Below are positions 14,206 to 20,993 of a stretch of 26,363 bases of DNA, one piece after another; the first letter of the stretch is position 1, and the number at the start of each line of letters is the position of its first letter. The notes below the pieces were generated by a model. That model made no database searches and was not told the origin of the DNA. It was given only the letters and a program-made list of their open reading frames with translations. Location of the stretch: positions 1 through 26,363 of IMG/VR virus record IMGVR_UViG_3300005935_000109. The stretch is one strand, 5' to 3'. The stretch is from a virus. The translations under genes and the position numbers were made by a program.

Positions 14206-14791
14206 CATGGAGCAACAAACAGAAGAGTGGTTTGCTGTGAGACGTGGCAAGATGTCTGCTAGCCACGCAACCGCAATCGGAGCCAATGGCAAAGGACTTC
14301 AAACATACATCCTTGAGATGATGTCCGAGGCTTATTCATCAGCAGAGAAAGAGCATTATTCTAACGCAGATACAGAGAGAGGGAACGAGCTAGAAGGTGA
14401 TGCTAGGGAGTTGTACGAACTAGAGACAGGGTCGGTTGTTAAAGGGGTAGGGTTTGTAGAACTAGATGATTACTCTGGGTGTAGTCCTGACGGGTTAATC
14501 GGAGACGATGGGCTGGTGGAGATAAAATGTCCGAACGATAAAAACTACTTCAAGTTCTTACTAGACGGCAAGGTCGATTCTAAGTATATCTGGCAGGTGC
14601 AAATGCAAATGCTTGTGACTAAAACAGAATGGTGTGATCTTGTTTATTTCAATCCCAACTTTAAGCCAAGTATAAAAATTACCAAGGTACGGCTTGATCC
14701 TGTAGCCCAGGAGAAACTAATGATCGGGCTTGGGGCAGGTAGGTTGATGATTAAAAGTATGCAGGATAAATTCAAATCAGTAACCCAATAA
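14192..14791 (+). CDS. YqaJ-type (lambda exonuclease-like) recombination nuclease
   Basis: The 199-residue protein has the complete PD-(D/E)xK core. EEWFAVRRGKMSASHATAIG is the DNA-entry helix (R17 region), RGNELEGDARELYE holds E66, CSPDG holds D100, LVEIKCP holds E110 and K112, and YIWQVQMQM holds Q135. It degrades one strand of DNA ends 5' to 3' so that the partner annealing protein can pair the remaining strand. It overlaps the annealing gene by 14 bases; a start at 14207 (MEQQTEEWF) is equally possible. Together they form a Red-like recombination pair. Confidence 0.88.
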   Translation: MKVYNMEQQTEEWFAVRRGKMSASHATAIGANGKGLQTYILEMMSEAYSSAEKEHYSNADTERGNELEGDARELYELETGSVVKGVGFVELDDYSGCSPDGLIGDDGLVEIKCPNDKNYFKFLLDGKVDSKYIWQVQMQMLVTKTEWCDLVYFNPNFKPSIKITKVRLDPVAQEKLMIGLGAGRLMIKSMQDKFKSVTQ

Positions 14792-14795
14792 AACA

Positions 14796-15746
14796 ATGAA
14801 CGATCTAAACATAGAGAAGTTCTCTCCCCAAAGAGCGGAACTAACAAAGTTGGCTGATAAATACAGCTCCCTGGAAATCACAGGCATTGATGATGTGACA
14901 GGTTATGCGATGGTTGATGTTGCACGGAAGGATCTAAAAACTAAAAGGGTCGCAATCAAACACACGGGTAAAGAGTTGAGACAGGAGGCAATAGACTTCC
15001 AGAAAGGAGTTATTACCCTAGAGAAAGAATTAATTGCTATAATCGAACCTCTTGAGCAGGAGCTTAAAGCGAAGCAGGATAAAGTCAAAGAAGAGAAGGT
15101 TAAGATCGGGCGACAAGCCGTATTACCAGAACGCAAAGAGAAACTTGAAAAAATCGGGGTTGAGGTTGCAAATGACGAACTACTACTTATGTCCCCAGAG
15201 ATATTCCAGGAGTTTTACAATGAGAAAAATTCAGAATACTTAGAGGAGGAGAAGCGAAAACTAGAAGAGGAAAAAGCTAAGATTGCCAGAGAGAAAGAGC
15301 TTGAAGAGGCTGCTAAAAAAGCCAGGATTGAAGCAGAGAAGCAGGCAAAGAAAGATGCAGTGCGTAAAGCTAAAGAAGTGAAAGAGAGAGAGGAGCAGCT
15401 TGAAAAAGACGCAAAAGAGCGCGAGAAAAACATCAAACTCCTTGCGCTAGAGAGAGAGGCTAGGTTGAAAGATGACGCAGAGAGAGATAGACAAAAACTT
15501 ATCGACGATCAAAAAAAGAGGGAGCAAGACGGGCTCGATGCCAAACAGGCCGAGGAAGACGAAGCTGCGCGAGTCGCTAAAAAGCAAGAAGAAGAGAGGG
15601 CGAAGATGGAGAAGAAGAAACAATATGTGCAGTTCTTAGGGGACAACGGATATACTGACGCGAACCAAGCAGAGTTCCATAAAGAGGTCACGGAGACAGA
15701 AGTCATTCTGTATAAAAGAATAGCAACCTTTAACTTTAAGAAATAG
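14796..15746 (+). CDS. Long coiled-coil protein linked to the recombination pair (DUF1351-like)
   Basis: The protein has 316 residues. Residues 1-85 include ITGIDDVTGYAMVDVARKDL, KTKRVAIKHTGKELRQEAID and a helix, in the style of DUF1351-type phage proteins that accompany annealing and YqaJ genes. Residues about 145-275 are almost pure Glu/Lys/Arg/Ala coiled coil. The end (QYVQFLGDNGYTDANQAEFH, then KEVTETEVILYKRIATFNF) is a small folded tail. A role as host-nuclease inhibitor or recombination accessory is inferred from neighbours. Its stop TAG shares G with the GTG start of the next gene. Confidence 0.6.
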   Translation: MNDLNIEKFSPQRAELTKLADKYSSLEITGIDDVTGYAMVDVARKDLKTKRVAIKHTGKELRQEAIDFQKGVITLEKELIAIIEPLEQELKAKQDKVKEEKVKIGRQAVLPERKEKLEKIGVEVANDELLLMSPEIFQEFYNEKNSEYLEEEKRKLEEEKAKIAREKELEEAAKKARIEAEKQAKKDAVRKAKEVKEREEQLEKDAKEREKNIKLLALEREARLKDDAERDRQKLIDDQKKREQDGLDAKQAEEDEAARVAKKQEEERAKMEKKKQYVQFLGDNGYTDANQAEFHKEVTETEVILYKRIATFNFKK

Positions 15747-16165
15747 TGGTCCAAATAAAATTACAATTCTACGGCAACGTCACGGAAGACGGGAAGCTGG
15801 TTATCGACAACCGCGAAGGTTTCGACGATTACGTCACGCAATTCTCTAGTCAAAAGATCAGGATCAATATCTCTAGGCTCAAGGACAGCAGGAGTAGCAA
15901 CCAGAACCGATATTACTGGGGTGTGCTGATCCCTGTGTTCGCTGACTACTTCGGCATGACAAACGAAGAAACACACGAAGCTCTAAAATGGGAGCATCTA
16001 AAAAAGACCATCATCGATCACGAAGGAAACCCACGGCAAACAGTCAGAAGTACAGCTTCGATGAAAACAGACGGATTTGAAGAATACATGACTCTCTTAA
16101 GGCGCTGGGGAGCTATGCAATTCGGGCTAAACATACCCGAGCCAAACGAAGTGCCGTTCTGGTAA
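15746..16165 (+). CDS. NinB/Orf-like recombination mediator
   Basis: The 139-residue protein starts at GTG 15746, overlapping the upstream TAG. Its pattern fits lambda Orf (NinB): SSNQNRYYWGVLIPVFADYF, GMTNEETHEALKWEHLKK, a short loop (DHEGNPRQTVRSTASMKTDG), FEEYMTLLRRWGAMQFG and a C-terminal IPEPNEVPFW. Orf proteins bind SSB and ssDNA and help load recombinases in place of RecFOR. Its place between the exonuclease/annealing pair and a NinG-type protein supports this. Confidence 0.7.
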   Translation: MVQIKLQFYGNVTEDGKLVIDNREGFDDYVTQFSSQKIRINISRLKDSRSSNQNRYYWGVLIPVFADYFGMTNEETHEALKWEHLKKTIIDHEGNPRQTVRSTASMKTDGFEEYMTLLRRWGAMQFGLNIPEPNEVPFW

Positions 16166-16180
16166 TTAAAAACAAACACC

Positions 16181-16780
16181 ATGACAAACATACAAAACCG
16201 CAGAGTCGTAAACGGATGGAGTCGTAAAGACCTCGCCGAGAAAACTGGGCTAACTGTAGGTCAGATTCAAACAGTTGAAAACGACGGTAGGTACACATGG
16301 GAAACTATCAAGGCTCTATCTCAAGCGTTCAATCTAAGCTACACGTCTCTAGGTCTCAACATTCCTACCGCTAGGGAGATGGATAATAAACTATGGACAA
16401 CATTCGGAAGATATATCCGACTCAGAGATTCAAGAGGTGGAGAGATAGGGTTGTGCATAAGTTGTGGAAAGATGGTGCATTACAAAGACGCTGACGCTGG
16501 ACATTACATATCCCGAAATTACAAAGCCGTAAAATACAACGAGAAGAATGTTAATCTCCAATGCAAAAGATGTAACAAGCATATGTACGGAAACATCGTA
16601 AGCTACAGGAAAGGATTATGTAAAAAAATCAGTACATCTGCCGTGGAGAACTTAGAGAAGATTATGGACGCACCGAACCCGCTAGACCGCGACCTACTCT
16701 GGGAAATGACTAAATTCTACAAAGAGGAAGTCAAACAAATGGAAGCAGATCAATCTTATTCACCTAAGTCTTTTAACTAA
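16181..16780 (+). CDS. HTH-NinG fusion: XRE domain joined to a NinG/Rap-like zinc nuclease domain
   Basis: The protein has 199 residues. Residues 4-58 form an XRE helix-turn-helix (RRVVNGWSRKDLAEKTGLTV, then GQIQTVENDGRYTWETIKAL). Residues 64-185 match NinG/Rap: ARE.....W..FGRYIRLRD, LCISCGK (C92, C95), DAGHYISR (H108), YNEKNVNLQCKRCNKHMYG (C128, C131) and a helical tail with WEMTKFYKEEV. Lambda NinG acts as a structure-specific endonuclease in Red recombination. The frame is continuous, with no stop or ATG between the parts, so a true fusion is likely. The HTH may target the nuclease to sites or regulate the operon. Confidence 0.75.
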   Translation: MTNIQNRRVVNGWSRKDLAEKTGLTVGQIQTVENDGRYTWETIKALSQAFNLSYTSLGLNIPTAREMDNKLWTTFGRYIRLRDSRGGEIGLCISCGKMVHYKDADAGHYISRNYKAVKYNEKNVNLQCKRCNKHMYGNIVSYRKGLCKKISTSAVENLEKIMDAPNPLDRDLLWEMTKFYKEEVKQMEADQSYSPKSFN

Positions 16781-16785
16781 ACACC

Positions 16786-16914
16786 ATGAATAAGAAATGC
16801 GAAGTATGTGGCGGAGAACTACAAATAAATTGTCCAGGGCAAATAGTCCGGTTTTGCAGTAAGGATTGCAGGGCGTTAAGGTGTAACAAAAGATACAACC
16901 AAAAACAAACATGA
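16786..16914 (+). CDS. 42-residue Cys-rich zinc-binding protein
   Basis: ATG 16786 to TGA 16912. MNKKCEVCGGEL provides C5 and C8, INCPG C16, and RFCSKDCRALRC C24, C28 and C33, followed by a basic tail (NKRYNQKQT). The CxxC...FCSxxCR pattern is the treble-clef type found at the ends of HNH nucleases and in small phage proteins; here it stands alone. Its stop overlaps the next ATG as ATGA. Confidence 0.65.
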   Translation: MNKKCEVCGGELQINCPGQIVRFCSKDCRALRCNKRYNQKQT

Positions 16915-17126
16915 AACACTACCCACCAACACAAAGACCAAGCAAGACCAGCGCACTCCTTAGCGCAGCAATAGAGCTGATCCCGTGGTTTCTAATGCTA
17001 GTCATGGTACTGAGCCTAGTCCTGTGGAACTTGTCTTTACGAACTCAAGTGCTAGAATTATCTCTAGAGAAAGCATATCTAACCGAACAACTCAGTGAGC
17101 AAGACCATTCTTTCGGGGTTTACTAG
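16911..17126 (+). CDS. 71-residue single-pass membrane protein with coiled-coil end
   Basis: A basic N-terminus (HYPPTQRPSKT) leads to a membrane helix at about residues 22-43 (LIPWFLMLVMVLSLVLWNLS) and a short amphipathic helix (LELSLEKAYLTEQLSEQ). The shape resembles Rz-like spanins and other type II membrane proteins, but it lies far from the lysis genes and no lipobox partner is seen, so a spanin call is not justified. Start coupled to the preceding gene by ATGA. Confidence 0.55.
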   Translation: MKHYPPTQRPSKTSALLSAAIELIPWFLMLVMVLSLVLWNLSLRTQVLELSLEKAYLTEQLSEQDHSFGVY

Positions 17127-17292
17127 AAGAAGAGATCTTGTTGAAGGAGATTCGAGTGCATGGGAGACAAGAGAAGACCCAAAAGGTAAATACTGGATTA
17201 TGAACACAGAAGAAGCTCAAGCGATTAGAAGGAAGTTAGAAGACTCAAGAATACAAAAATTATTACAAATACATGAAAGATCCAAACATTAA
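17095..17292 (+). CDS. 65-residue basic hypothetical protein
   Basis: The best start is GTG 17095 (MSKTILSGFTRRRDLVEG), inside the end of the membrane-protein gene; no ATG is available upstream. The middle (DSSAWETREDPKGKYWIMNT) and the C-terminal charged helix (EEAQAIRRKLEDSRIQKLLQ) look like a real small protein. It overlaps the next gene by 20 bases. Function unknown, start uncertain. Confidence 0.45.
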   Translation: MSKTILSGFTRRRDLVEGDSSAWETREDPKGKYWIMNTEEAQAIRRKLEDSRIQKLLQIHERSKH

Positions 17293-17473
17293 GAACAACT
17301 TCGATAGACTCGCCAAGCTAACATGCCTAATTCTATCGTTAAACGACACTAGCGCGACGCAAATGACAAAAGTAGTGGAGCAAGGCGGTGATACTTACAA
17401 AGTCGTTCTAACAGCCGATAAAGTGGTAAAACGCGGACCAGACGGTTCGGCAGCGTGTCTTTCGGGTATGTAG
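17273..17473 (+). CDS. 66-residue hypothetical protein
   Basis: The N-terminus is a helix (IKNNFDRLAKLTCLILSLND) and the second half is beta-like (KVVEQGGDTYKVVLTADKVV), ending near two small residues, a Cys and GM. It overlaps the preceding frame by 20 bases and is followed by a 24-base gap. No family recognised. Confidence 0.5.
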   Translation: MKDPNIKNNFDRLAKLTCLILSLNDTSATQMTKVVEQGGDTYKVVLTADKVVKRGPDGSAACLSGM

Positions 17474-17497
17474 CACATTTAAAGCAAATATAACATC

Positions 17498-17701
17498 ATG
17501 GACAAAATACCAATCTTCAGTAGACGCACTGGACTACCTCACAGGAGGGATGAGTTGCTTGAAATAGGCGATGTGATAGCCGACGAGGAAAACACCTGGA
17601 TCATCAAAGGAATAACCAGAAGAGGGGATGGCACGCCAAGCATAGAGATCAAGAGTTTCTGCCGAAGAATGAATCAAAAACTATTAATGACTTTACAATG
17701 A
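17498..17701 (+). CDS. 67-residue hypothetical protein, small beta fold
   Basis: The sequence MDKIPIFSRRTGLPHRRDEL leads into LEIGDVIADEENTWIIKGIT, which reads like a small beta-barrel (GD-x-I...E...W-x-I-x-G), then a basic C-terminal segment. Its stop overlaps the next ATG as ATGA. No function can be assigned. Confidence 0.55.
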   Translation: MDKIPIFSRRTGLPHRRDELLEIGDVIADEENTWIIKGITRRGDGTPSIEIKSFCRRMNQKLLMTLQ

Positions 17702-17892
17702 AAATCTTCCCATACGAGAAATGTCGAGAACTATGTCCAGAGGGAGAGGACTGCGAATACGCTCAGATCCCTGCTTGCACAATAGCGAGTATCTACGAAA
17801 GCTGCTGGCTCTACAAACGCAGGATGCTGGAAATAGCCGAGGGGAAAGACCCTCTTGCAGATAAGATGGATCGGTTCAAAGGTTTTTGCTAA
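17698..17892 (+). CDS. 64-residue Cys-rich hypothetical protein
   Basis: It contains C9, C13, C19, C27 and C36 in the first half (EKCRELCPEGEDCEYAQIPA, then CTIASIYESCWLYKRRM) and a final C64. The spacing suggests a small metal-binding or iron-sulphur fold, but no exact motif is recognised. The gene is the last before the promoter at 17900. Confidence 0.55.
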   Translation: MKIFPYEKCRELCPEGEDCEYAQIPACTIASIYESCWLYKRRMLEIAEGKDPLADKMDRFKGFC

Positions 17893-17899
17893 AATACCC

Positions 17900-17928
17900 T
17901 TGCTTTTTGCTTAAGACTAGCTTATATT
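17900..17928 (+). promoter_or_regulatory. Promoter for the membrane-HTH transcription unit
   Basis: TTGCTT, 17 bases, TATATT. The spacer starts TTTGCTTAA and ends AGCT, matching the promoters at 12620 and 12942 almost base for base outside five variable positions. Start near 17935. Confidence 0.65.
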
Positions 17929-17929
17929 T

Positions 17930-17949
17930 AAATCACACAGGGTGTATTT
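17930..17949. promoter_or_regulatory. Operator-like imperfect palindrome
   Basis: AAATcACAC-agg-GTGTATTT has inverted ACAC/GTGT and AAAT/ATTT arms with one extra base on the left. It covers the predicted start of transcription of the membrane-HTH gene, so it may be that protein's own operator. Confidence 0.4.
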
Positions 17950-17970
17950 AATTTCTAACTAAAGATCCCC

Positions 17971-18453
17971 ATGAGAAAACCATCTTTTATGTCTAAGCTG
18001 ACAATATCCTTTTGGGCAATATTGATGCTCGCAAGTTATATATTGGGCAGAATACTTGTCACCACAACTACAGGCGCGATAGCCGTAACTAGCTTGTTTG
18101 TAGTCGGAATGATCCTTGTCTTTGTATCAGAGGCGAATTATAACAAACACCAGGCGTTACAATACATGTACTTAGGGGTTGAGACGTTTATGGAGGCTCT
18201 AGGACAGGCTTCAAAACATGTTACTAAGGTAATAAAGAGAGCCGAGAAAGAGGCTATGCGTCCTAAAAACACCTTACGCAAAGTAAGACGATCTCTTGGG
18301 CTGACACAAAAACAGTTGGCTGAAAGAGCTGGTCGGACTCAAAGCGGGATCAGTGTCATCGCTAGAGGTGCATGTACTCCCACTCTAGCGACTCAGGCTG
18401 CTTTATCTGAAGCGTTGGGCGCTAAGGCAAGCAAGTTATTCCCTAAACAATAA
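17971..18453 (+). CDS. Membrane-anchored HTH (XRE) regulator
   Basis: The protein has 160 residues. Two hydrophobic segments at about 11-30 and 34-53 form an N-terminal membrane hairpin; residues 55-98 are a helical, basic linker. Residues 100-158 are a full XRE domain: TLRKVRRSLGLTQKQLAERA, GRTQSGISVIARGACTPTLA, then LSEALGAKASKLFP. With both termini inside, the HTH would face the cytoplasm at the membrane. Such tethering is uncommon for phage regulators. It has its own promoter and a palindrome at the start site, suggesting autoregulation. Confidence 0.7.
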   Translation: MRKPSFMSKLTISFWAILMLASYILGRILVTTTTGAIAVTSLFVVGMILVFVSEANYNKHQALQYMYLGVETFMEALGQASKHVTKVIKRAEKEAMRPKNTLRKVRRSLGLTQKQLAERAGRTQSGISVIARGACTPTLATQAALSEALGAKASKLFPKQ

Positions 18454-18457
18454 CACA

Positions 18458-18529
18458 ATGTCTGATCTTGGACTGGTTCTAATCGGAGCGTTTGTGGCAT
18501 TCTACATCTGGGCATTACTAAGTTCTTAA
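18458..18529 (+). CDS. 23-residue membrane micropeptide
   Basis: ATG 18458 to TAA 18527, five bases after the membrane-HTH stop. It encodes MSDLGLVLIGAFVAFYIWAL and three more residues (LSS), a single hydrophobic helix. It is very short and supported only by spacing and composition, but it resembles the other membrane peptides of these operons. Confidence 0.4.
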   Translation: MSDLGLVLIGAFVAFYIWALLSS

Positions 18530-18541
18530 AAACACACAATT

Positions 18542-19429
18542 ATGGAATGGTCAGAAAACAAAAAAATAGCAGAAACGTTAAAGCACGGTGATAGCGTGAC
18601 TTGTACTATTGACGGGAGGAAAATCACGGACGCCAAAGTGAATATGCAGTACTGGGAAAATTATAAAAAGCTTTATATTTGCCAGAATGAACAAGAAGGA
18701 TATTCTTGCGATGATAAGCTTGGGTATAAGTATTCGTGGGTAATGTACGACTACATTTCTGACTGTGTAGCTTCCTTTAAAAAAGTAGAATCAACAGAAC
18801 CAACCACCAAGTTCAAAGTCGGCGATAAAGTTAGGGTCATACAGACTCCAGTAGCCGTGGCAAAAAAACACATTGGAGATGTTTTTACTATATCCAGGAT
18901 AAACCTCCTCTCGTCTTGCCCCTATTGTACAGACGACAACGACAACTTCTATGCCTGGGCAGATAAAGAGCTGGAGCTGGTAACAGAACCAATTAAAAAG
19001 ATTAAGACGGGAACTTACAGCAAGGGCGTAAAAGAGTTAAGCGAAGAGATGGACAAGGCATTAAAGGACCACGGACTAGACTCTCAACCGTGGTATTACC
19101 GCGTTGCAGGCACAGGGTTATCGTGTCAACAAGTGACAGACTGTATATATACAAAAGTAATAAAAAATAGCCGCGCATATTATATGCCACCATTAATCAA
19201 TAAATTTACCAAACCATTAACCAAAAAAACAATGGATTTCAAAAAAACATGGAAGACAATCACTCGCAAAGATCCTGAAAAAACTTTTGTAGAAACAGGT
19301 ATCCTCGACGAGAACGAAACGCTAACAACTCTTGGACAACAGTTGGTAATAGAGGAGGCGTACGAGCTGGTCAAAGACGCTCTGCTTGTAAAAGCCAAAC
19401 AAGTTAAAAAAGCTCAAGACAAGAAATAA
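18542..19429 (+). CDS. 295-residue hypothetical protein with SH3-like segment
   Basis: Residues 1-80 include DGRKITDAKVNMQY, YICQNEQEGYSCDDKLGYKY and SWVMYDYISDCV, a beta-rich module with several Cys. Residues about 90-150 start KFKVGDKVRVIQTPVAVAKK, typical of an SH3-like barrel, with a CPYC pair. Residues 231-295 begin MDFKKTWKTI and form a helical module (FVETGILDENETLTTLGQQL). The ATG at 19232 could start a separate translation product of that module. No function recognised; the frame overlaps the next gene by one base (TAATG). Confidence 0.6.
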   Translation: MEWSENKKIAETLKHGDSVTCTIDGRKITDAKVNMQYWENYKKLYICQNEQEGYSCDDKLGYKYSWVMYDYISDCVASFKKVESTEPTTKFKVGDKVRVIQTPVAVAKKHIGDVFTISRINLLSSCPYCTDDNDNFYAWADKELELVTEPIKKIKTGTYSKGVKELSEEMDKALKDHGLDSQPWYYRVAGTGLSCQQVTDCIYTKVIKNSRAYYMPPLINKFTKPLTKKTMDFKKTWKTITRKDPEKTFVETGILDENETLTTLGQQLVIEEAYELVKDALLVKAKQVKKAQDKK

Positions 19430-19533
19430 TGCACACAACCCTCCAAATAATATTTTTAATCACGTTCTCAGCCTCGATACTCTCTTTCGCTGGCATGATG
19501 ACATTCGCAATATTCTGTATGTACGGACAATAA
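19429..19533 (+). CDS. 34-residue membrane peptide
   Basis: ATG 19429, sharing its A with the preceding TAA, to TAA 19531. It begins MHTTLQIIFLITFSASILSF and continues with a Met/Phe-rich hydrophobic run ending MYGQ. One membrane helix, probably co-translated. Function unknown. Confidence 0.5.
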   Translation: MHTTLQIIFLITFSASILSFAGMMTFAIFCMYGQ

Positions 19534-19540
19534 AACAAGT

Positions 19541-19735
19541 ATGAAACTTTTTAACGACTACATCCAGGAACGTCTAAAGAAGGATGGCCAATCATACCAC
19601 AAGAGCGTCACTGCCGAGTTCCTAGACGATCTAGCCAAGAAATCAGAAGAACAAGACAAGAGGCTGGATGCGTTGGAGAAAAGAGTGTGGGATTTACCTA
19701 ATGACGTCGTACTTAATAACCCCAAACAAAAATGA
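19541..19735 (+). CDS. 64-residue coiled-coil hypothetical protein
   Basis: The central helix (FLDDLAKKSEEQDKRLDALE, then KRVWDLP) has heptad spacing of Leu and would form a short coiled coil; the ends are polar. It overlaps the next gene by four bases (ATGA). No family recognised. Confidence 0.55.
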   Translation: MKLFNDYIQERLKKDGQSYHKSVTAEFLDDLAKKSEEQDKRLDALEKRVWDLPNDVVLNNPKQK

Positions 19736-19983
19736 CATATAACAATATGGAGGAGTACTGGGATTTCTTATGCTCTACTCTTGAAATACTACAAGACAAA
19801 GAAAAGAAAGACGCCATACGGGAGTACGGCAGGAGGAAAGAACAACAAGCCCGCGCCCGGGTTATTGCTGGCGTTGAAGACGAAATAATGGCAGCGATGG
19901 ACACAACGTACGAGCGCGACGAAGAGAAGACGTTTGATGCCTTGGCAGAGCTGTTAGTAAAACTAAGAAAATTACCAGAATAG
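19732..19983 (+). CDS. 83-residue charged helical hypothetical protein
   Basis: The protein is almost entirely charged helix (EYWDFLCSTLEILQDKEKKD, then REYGRRKEQQARARVIAGVE, ending LAELLVKLRKLPE). It could start at ATG 19732 or at ATG 19747. It is coupled by ATGA to the upstream gene. Function unknown. Confidence 0.55.
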   Translation: MTYNNMEEYWDFLCSTLEILQDKEKKDAIREYGRRKEQQARARVIAGVEDEIMAAMDTTYERDEEKTFDALAELLVKLRKLPE

Positions 19984-20017
19984 GACCAGATATAGACATT
20001 TAATAACAAACTAACCT

Positions 20018-20395
20018 ATGAGAGAAATCAAATTTAGAGCGTGGGAGAAGTTAAGAGAGGAGCACGGCGAAACTTACGGAGGAGAGATGTTCTACTCCGA
20101 AGAGGCTGATATTAAAAGGGCCTGCGGGTTTGTTATCGAGACGGACAGTGGTTACTCAAACGACGATTTTATCTGGATGCAATACACAGGCCTCAAAGAC
20201 AAGAACGGCAAGGAGATTTACGAGGGGGATATTTTGCAGACGACAGACGGGGATATTGGGGTTATCGAGTTTCAGAGTGGCTTGTTTGAGGCACACATTC
20301 CAAACAAAAAAGGCATGAGACTTTATTTATGGCGAAAAGGCGAAATAATAGGAAACAAGTACGAGCACCCAGAGCTACTGAACATTAAAAACTAG
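20018..20395 (+). CDS. YopX family protein
   Basis: The 125-residue protein has the family's two signatures: the start REIKFRAWEK and the core WMQYTGLKDKNGKEIYEGDI (residues about 53-72), followed by the beta-strand IGVIEFQSGLF and the ending KGEIIGNKYEHPELL. YopX proteins are common in phages and prophages and form a beta-barrel; their role is not established. It is the last gene of the early/middle block. Confidence 0.88.
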   Translation: MREIKFRAWEKLREEHGETYGGEMFYSEEADIKRACGFVIETDSGYSNDDFIWMQYTGLKDKNGKEIYEGDILQTTDGDIGVIEFQSGLFEAHIPNKKGMRLYLWRKGEIIGNKYEHPELLNIKN

Positions 20396-20403
20396 AACTT
20401 TAA

Positions 20404-20496
20404 GGGGAGGAGTAGTGGTAACCAGTCGGGTGTTAATCTCGTTAAATAAAGGCCACGCAGGAGTGATACTGGCACTCGGACGCCTGCCTCCTCCCC
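20404..20496 (+). other. Structured non-coding region upstream of terS (cos/pac or RNA element candidate)
   Basis: ggggaggag (20404-20412) pairs perfectly with ctcctcccc (20488-20496). Inside, gcag/ctgc (20457-20460 with 20484-20487) and gagtg/cactc (20461-20465 with 20473-20477, loop of 7) stack into a second hairpin. The 162 bases between 20395 and 20558 hold no convincing gene. Position at the start of the packaging genes suits a terminase recognition site; an RNA element or boundary between transcription units is also possible. Confidence 0.45.
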
Positions 20497-20520
20497 CTAG
20501 AGCCCTAGCCAAGCTGAACA

Positions 20521-20548
20521 TTGCATTATGTTTAGCTTGTGATACAAT
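20521..20548 (+). promoter_or_regulatory. Promoter of the packaging/head operon
   Basis: TTGCAT, 16 bases, TACAAT; spacer positions 4-9 are GTTTAG, a weaker version of the family's GCTTAA. Only nine bases separate the -10 from the terS ATG, so the transcript may be almost leaderless. Confidence 0.55.
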
Positions 20549-20557
20549 ATACTTGAT

Positions 20558-20896
20558 ATGGTTACTACAAAACAAAAAAAGGCTGTTCAGAGAATCATTG
20601 AAAACCATGGAAACGTATCTAAGGCGATGCGCGAAGCTGGTTATACAGATGCTACTGCAAAGAATCCATCTAATTTAACTGAGTCTAAAGGTTTTAAAAA
20701 AGCCTCCGATCCGTTTGTTCAACAGATGATAGCAGAACGCCAGAGGTTGATCGACTCCTTGAAGACAGAAGAGCTGAACGAGATTAGGTACAAAGATAAA
20801 ACAGACGCGCTAGACAAGCTGACCAAGAACATCCAACTACTATCAGGTGAAGAGACCGACAAAGTAGGACACAGTGTGAAGGTTGAGTTTGTGTAG
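20558..20896 (+). CDS. terS: Terminase small subunit
   Basis: The 112-residue protein begins with the HTH of small terminases: TTKQKKAVQRIIENHGNVSK, then AMREAGYTDATAKNPSNLTE. A basic-acidic helical oligomerisation part (VQQMIAERQRLIDSLKTEEL) and a short beta C-terminus (HSVKVEFV) follow. Small terminases bind the packaging site and deliver it to TerL, encoded 97 bases downstream. The size is at the short end of the family. ATG 20558 is the first start after the predicted promoter. Confidence 0.75.
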   Translation: MVTTKQKKAVQRIIENHGNVSKAMREAGYTDATAKNPSNLTESKGFKKASDPFVQQMIAERQRLIDSLKTEELNEIRYKDKTDALDKLTKNIQLLSGEETDKVGHSVKVEFV

Positions 20897-20993
20897 CCCT
20901 TGACAAAATTAATGGGGAAAAGGCAAAACCCCGTGATTTTCGTGCCTCTCCTCGGTTCGCACCCCAGTTAGACCTGCACTATAACATAATAAC
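20897..20993 (+). other. Non-coding gap between terS and terL
   Basis: The 97 bases contain a gggg/cccc hairpin (20914-20917 with 20928-20931) and C/G-rich words, unlike the usual tight spacing here. No ORF or convincing promoter is seen: a TTGACA at 20900 lacks a -10 at proper distance. It could hold part of a packaging site or a processing signal. Confidence 0.35.

Noticed and set aside
16911-17126. Rz-like spanin
   Set aside because: The topology fits loosely, but it is far from the lysis cassette and no outer-membrane lipoprotein partner is present.
20404-20500. tRNA gene (acceptor-like ggggagg...cctcccc and a GTGGTAACC arm)
   Set aside because: There is no T-arm with TTC motif next to the 3' acceptor strand and no placeable anticodon arm.
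20415-20678. 87-codon frame before and across terS
   Set aside because: It overlaps the structured region, the promoter and the start of terS; its composition follows the other frame.
20900-20930. Promoter from TTGACA at 20900
   Set aside because: No acceptable -10 sequence is found 16-18 bases downstream.
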